Assembly: GCA_002381695.1 (NCBI GenBank)
Contig: DFXM01000020.1
Coordinates: 783,078 to 847,077 of the forward strand
DNA from: Clostridium sp. UBA4108
GTDB lineage: Bacteria; Bacillota; Clostridia; Clostridiales; Clostridiaceae
Reading direction: 5' to 3'
DNA: 64,000 nt
The notes beneath the pieces are model-generated. The model worked only from the letters and a program-made list of their open reading frames with translations, searched no databases and had not been told where the DNA came from. Shown one piece after another: positions 60,432-64,000 of this stretch; position 1 is the stretch's first letter; every line of letters begins with the position of its first letter. A program made the position numbers and the translations under genes.

Positions 60432-61121
60432 ATGAATAAAATATTGCTTATTGAAGATGAGGAGTCCATAAGAAAATTTTTAAAGATAAGCTTCAAAAGA
60501 GAGAATTTTCAGGTTTTTGAAGCCGCGACAGGTGAAGAAGGTATACAAAAAGCAATAGAAGAGAATCCGGATATAGTAGTATTAGATATAATGTTACCGG
60601 GAATAGATGGATATAGGGTATGTGAGATATTAAAAAAGAATAATGAAAATACAGGAATAATAATGCTTACAGCTAGAGCGCAGGATAGTGATAAAATTAT
60701 GGGTCTAGAATATGGGGCTGACCATTATGTAGTAAAGCCTTTCAATCCATTAGAACTTATAGCTATAGTTAAATCATTACTTAGAAGAGTAGTGAAAATA
60801 AATAAAAATAATAGAGAGTTTGCATGGTCAGGGCCTTTTAAAATAGATTTGTATAGTAAAAAGGTATACAAGGGCAATGCTGAGATAGAACTTACTCCAA
60901 AGGAATATCTACTTATGAAGATATTTATAGAGAATCCAAATAAGGCCTTTAGTAGAGATGAGCTTTTAGATATGGTATGGGGATACAATTATATAGGTGA
61001 AAACAAAATCATAGATGTTAATATTAGAAGAATTAGAAGCAAAATTGAAAATGAACCACCTGAGCCAAAGTTCATTGAAACTGTGTGGGGAACTGGATAT
61101 AGATGGAGGGAGGATAATTAA
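60432..61121 (+). CDS. OmpR/PhoB-family response regulator
   Basis: The 229-residue protein has a receiver domain (1-118) with acidic pocket 'IEDEES', phospho-acceptor D52 in 'VVLDIMLPGIDGY' and the lysine of 'VVKPFNPLEL'. A winged-helix domain (about 130-228) contains 'LTPKEYLLMKIFIENPNKAFSR' and 'DVNIRRIRSKIE'. It is the partner of the histidine kinase whose ATG overlaps its stop codon by one base. The inducing signal and targets are unknown; the downstream lipoprotein gene is a likely target or accessory. Confidence 0.95.
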   Translation: MNKILLIEDEESIRKFLKISFKRENFQVFEAATGEEGIQKAIEENPDIVVLDIMLPGIDGYRVCEILKKNNENTGIIMLTARAQDSDKIMGLEYGADHYVVKPFNPLELIAIVKSLLRRVVKINKNNREFAWSGPFKIDLYSKKVYKGNAEIELTPKEYLLMKIFIENPNKAFSRDELLDMVWGYNYIGENKIIDVNIRRIRSKIENEPPEPKFIETVWGTGYRWREDN

Positions 61122-62506
61122 TGCTTTCTCTCAGGAAAAAAATAATTGGGAGTTATGTAATTATCATATTAATAACTGTAATTATAATTGAAATTATATT
61201 ATATACCACTATAAGAGGATATTACTATGGAAATTTAAAGGACACCATATATAGTCAAATAAAAATTTCAGCTGAATTTTATAATAACTATTTATCATCT
61301 AATAGTGTATATGAAAATATATTTAATAATACAGATGTATCTTGGGGAAATACTCAAGCTAAGGTTCAAGTAATAGATGTAACGGGAAAAGTTCTCATGG
61401 ACTCTACAGGGAATATACCTAAGGAATTAGTAACTACTAAAGAATTTCATAATGCACTTAATGGAAGTATAGATAGGAATAATAATGTGATTCAATTCAC
61501 TAATAATAATGAGAATATTATTAGCGTGGCTTACCCATTATATTATGATACAGAAATTAATGGAGTGCTAAGATTTATGTCCTCTACAAGAAATATTGAT
61601 AGAAGTATAGATGGACTCACTAATGTACTTGTATTAATGGGGCTATTAGTAATTATTATATCTACAACTGTTAGTCTATTTATATCTAATAGCATACTTA
61701 AGCCATTAAATGTAGTTAGTACTGGAGCAGAAAAAATGGCAGGCGGAAATTTTAGAGAAAAAATACCTAAATACTCTGAAGACGAAATTGGAAATCTAGT
61801 GGATACCTTAAACTATATGTCAGAAGAAATACTAAAAAATGAAAGTTTAAAAAATGAGTTTATTGCATCAATTTCTCATGAGTTAAGAACACCACTTACT
61901 TCAATTAAAGGCTGGGCTATAGTTTTAAACTCTTCGAGATTAGATGATGTTGAAGAAATTAAGGATGGACTTAAGATAATTGAAGAAGAAGCAGAAAGAT
62001 TAACTTTTCTAGTAGAAGAGTTATTGGATTTTTCTAAACTTATATCAGGGAAAATATCTCTTCATAAAGAATTGGTAAATTTCAGTGAAATTACAGTAAA
62101 TACAGTAAAGCAATTAACCCATAAATTCTCCAATAAAGGTATAGATTTAAAATTAGATTTAGAAGAAGAATGCGAGATAGAAATTGATGAAAATAGGATG
62201 AGACAAGTGTTAATTAATATATTAGATAATGCTATAAAATTTTCATCTTACAAAGGAGAGATAAGACTATCTCTAAAAAAAGAAGAAGATATTTTAATGT
62301 TAATCATAGAGGATAATGGACAAGGTATATCTGGAGAAGATTTGCCAAGAATTAAAGAAAAGTTCTTTAAAGGGAAAAATATTAATTCTAGCAATGGTAT
62401 AGGATTATCTATTTGTGATGAAATAATTAATTTACATGGCGGTAATTTTGAAATACTTAGTGAAGTGCACCAAGGTACTAAAGTAATTATAACATTACCA
62501 TTGTAG
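61121..62506 (+). CDS. HAMP-containing sensor histidine kinase
   Basis: The 461-residue kinase has an N-terminal helix (8-30), an extracellular sensor of about 130 residues, a second helix (about 165-190), a HAMP domain (about 190-240), a HisKA domain with H253 in 'ISHELRTPLTSIKGW', and a HATPase_c domain with N box 'INILDNAIKFSS', 'EDNGQGIS' and 'SSNGIGLSICDEII'. It phosphorylates the upstream regulator. The extracellular domain resembles dCache/PAS-like sensors in length, but the ligand is unknown. Confidence 0.95.
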   Translation: MLSLRKKIIGSYVIIILITVIIIEIILYTTIRGYYYGNLKDTIYSQIKISAEFYNNYLSSNSVYENIFNNTDVSWGNTQAKVQVIDVTGKVLMDSTGNIPKELVTTKEFHNALNGSIDRNNNVIQFTNNNENIISVAYPLYYDTEINGVLRFMSSTRNIDRSIDGLTNVLVLMGLLVIIISTTVSLFISNSILKPLNVVSTGAEKMAGGNFREKIPKYSEDEIGNLVDTLNYMSEEILKNESLKNEFIASISHELRTPLTSIKGWAIVLNSSRLDDVEEIKDGLKIIEEEAERLTFLVEELLDFSKLISGKISLHKELVNFSEITVNTVKQLTHKFSNKGIDLKLDLEEECEIEIDENRMRQVLINILDNAIKFSSYKGEIRLSLKKEEDILMLIIEDNGQGISGEDLPRIKEKFFKGKNINSSNGIGLSICDEIINLHGGNFEILSEVHQGTKVIITLPL

Positions 62507-62516
62507 GAGATAGAAT

Positions 62517-63932
62517 ATGAAGAAATTTATTGTATCAATGCTAGTTATAATATTTTGTATTGTTATAACTGCATGTAATGGGATCGAATTATCTATGGCA
62601 AATAATATTGTTAGTCCTTTAGAAAAAAATCCACTGATAGGGCAATGGAGTATTGAAAGATATATCTCTAAAGGAGGAGAAGATCTTAAAATAGACGAAA
62701 CATTTAAAAATACATATATGATCTTTAGTGAAGATTTTGTGGAATTCCCGGATGTGTACTATGAAAACATCAATTATAAAGTAAAGATGATTTCAGCTTT
62801 ACAATATATGCAGACTACTTATGGAATTACACCCTCCGTACTAGGGATAACCAGTGATACTATTGAAGTTATGACTATTAATTACATGGATATATATGTG
62901 AAGGATATAATAATAATGTCAGAGGATAAGGCTATTATGGATTATTATGGAGGAATAGTTTATCTTAACAAGGTTAGAGGGTCCGAAGAAAGTGTTACTA
63001 ATATAGAGCCACAAAGTAACGATGAAAATTATAAGGCATTAAATAGTGGTGTGTTGCTAGGGATTAGAAGAGATTATAAAGATAAAAATGAAAAATCCAC
63101 ATATAGAACTATTTGGGTTACTAATGAGGGTGAAGTTAGCTACGTGAAGGATACAGATATTTTACTTCCAAGAAAAAGTGGTTTTTGGGAGGTAGATACG
63201 GATAGATCCTTAGGTCCTAAAGGATATAAAGATAATATAGAAATATATCCAATAAATAAGTCAAATATACTTAGTAGAAATGTGCAGGATAAATATAATG
63301 GAGAAATAGTAAATAAAGCTATAACCTTTGTAGGTAATGATTATATTTGTATTGAAATTGAGGAAGTACTAAATAACATACACTTAAATTATTTGAAGAC
63401 CATGCCTATTGACGGCATATATAATAATGAAGAGTATGATGTGAATTTACAAAGTATTATAAACAAGGAAAATATTAATGTATATGTAAAATTAAAAGGG
63501 CAAGAAAATATAAACAGTATGAATATAAGCAATTTAAATAAATTTACTAACTTTGGAATAAGAAGAGTAAAGGGAATGTGGAGATTCTATACAATATTTA
63601 AGAATGAAGGATATATTGATGTAGATATTCCTACAATGGTACCGAATACTTTATCAAGGCACGATGAGTTATATACAAGCTGGAATTCAATTATAAATAT
63701 AATTCCATCAGCTATTGATGCGATAGCATCTCCTAATGGAAATATGCTTATAATCCAAACTAAAAATAATTTATATATATATAAAGTAAAGGATAATAAT
63801 ATTTCACATAGACCAATGGCAGTAGTTCCATTAGAGGATGATGAAAGTATAATTATGGCAGAATGGGCTCTGGGGGAATATGTGAATAATTGGAGTGACA
63901 TGGTAAAAACTATAAATGAAAAAAATAAATAA
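62517..63932 (+). CDS. Lipoprotein of unknown function linked to the two-component system
   Basis: The 471-residue protein has a lipoprotein signal: 'FCIVITACNG' with the lipid-modified Cys at about residue 20. The rest is an extracellular beta-rich domain with many Asn, Tyr and Ile; no enzyme motif was recognised. 'NPLIGQWSIERYISKG' is a lipocalin-like start of a domain, but this is only a resemblance. It begins 10 nt after the kinase stop, forming a three-gene operon with RR and HK, so it may sense or modulate the signal. Confidence 0.8.
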   Translation: MKKFIVSMLVIIFCIVITACNGIELSMANNIVSPLEKNPLIGQWSIERYISKGGEDLKIDETFKNTYMIFSEDFVEFPDVYYENINYKVKMISALQYMQTTYGITPSVLGITSDTIEVMTINYMDIYVKDIIIMSEDKAIMDYYGGIVYLNKVRGSEESVTNIEPQSNDENYKALNSGVLLGIRRDYKDKNEKSTYRTIWVTNEGEVSYVKDTDILLPRKSGFWEVDTDRSLGPKGYKDNIEIYPINKSNILSRNVQDKYNGEIVNKAITFVGNDYICIEIEEVLNNIHLNYLKTMPIDGIYNNEEYDVNLQSIINKENINVYVKLKGQENINSMNISNLNKFTNFGIRRVKGMWRFYTIFKNEGYIDVDIPTMVPNTLSRHDELYTSWNSIINIIPSAIDAIASPNGNMLIIQTKNNLYIYKVKDNNISHRPMAVVPLEDDESIIMAEWALGEYVNNWSDMVKTINEKNK

Positions 63933-64000
63933 AAATATGATTTGTTTTAATATAGTGTTGATAATGAACTACAGATTATTACTCACAAACCGTTTCGAAA

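Noticed and set aside
1..64000. Search for insertion sequences, integrases, toxin-antitoxin or phage-defence genes
   Set aside because: No transposase, recombinase or recognisable defence protein is encoded in any plausible gene of the window.

Overview
The window is strongly AT-rich, its genes use AGGAGG-type ribosome binding sites, and the gene families are those of an anaerobic, low-GC Firmicute. It looks like chromosomal DNA of a Clostridium (sensu stricto) or close relative: ferredoxin, glycyl-radical enzyme, thiolase with a sigma-54 activator, T-box and cobalamin riboswitches, serine acetyltransferase and PepF. I see no insertion sequence, prophage, CRISPR array or rRNA. The species cannot be named from the sequence alone.

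Layout. 1-8.2 kb: a broken phosphatase-like remnant, a PopT/DUF368 lipid-carrier transporter, a FUSC-type membrane protein, an EamA exporter with a MocR regulator and a PLP amino-acid racemase, tRNA-Lys(CUU), and a flavin split-barrel protein. 8.2-16.2 kb: a 250-bp imperfect palindrome, oligoendopeptidase F, a histidine phosphatase, a methyltransferase, a Bax-inhibitor-like protein, a chemoreceptor without a sensor domain, a hairpin-array element, and an AraC regulator. 16.2-20 kb: a cobalamin-riboswitch-controlled cobT-cobC-cobU-cobS group for late B12 assembly. 20-29.3 kb: DegV, Xaa-Pro aminopeptidase, a YjeM-like permease, a lipid kinase, an XRE-cupin regulator, proC, and cysE-cysK behind a Cys T-box. 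29.4-37.7 kb: a large helical protein of unknown function, ApbE opposite an EetA/EetB-like pair, and a sigma-54 activator next to a thiolase gene that carries a -24/-12 promoter and palindromic upstream sites. 38-48.2 kb: VanW protein, HD hydrolase, BirA, phosphodiesterase, a riboswitch-controlled btuFCD importer, and the YjjI/YjjW glycyl-radical pair. 48.2-64 kb: a Na/Pi cotransporter behind a Pho-box-like array, preQ1-riboswitch QueT, T-box asnS, a divergent KASIII with a small STAS-like partner, a K+ channel, several small proteins, ferredoxin, an SDR, and a two-component system followed by a lipoprotein.

How parts connect. Two cobalamin riboswitches, on opposite strands about 29 kb apart, would co-regulate corrinoid uptake (btuFCD) and nucleotide-loop assembly (cobTCUS). 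Amino-acid supply is read through T-boxes for Cys and Asn. Thiolase appears to be under a dedicated sigma-54 activator. ApbE with EetA/EetB-like proteins suggests extracytosolic flavin-based electron transfer. The least explained parts are the palindromic intergenic elements, the 964-residue protein, the KASIII-like enzyme lacking its usual catalytic His, and the YjjI enzyme.
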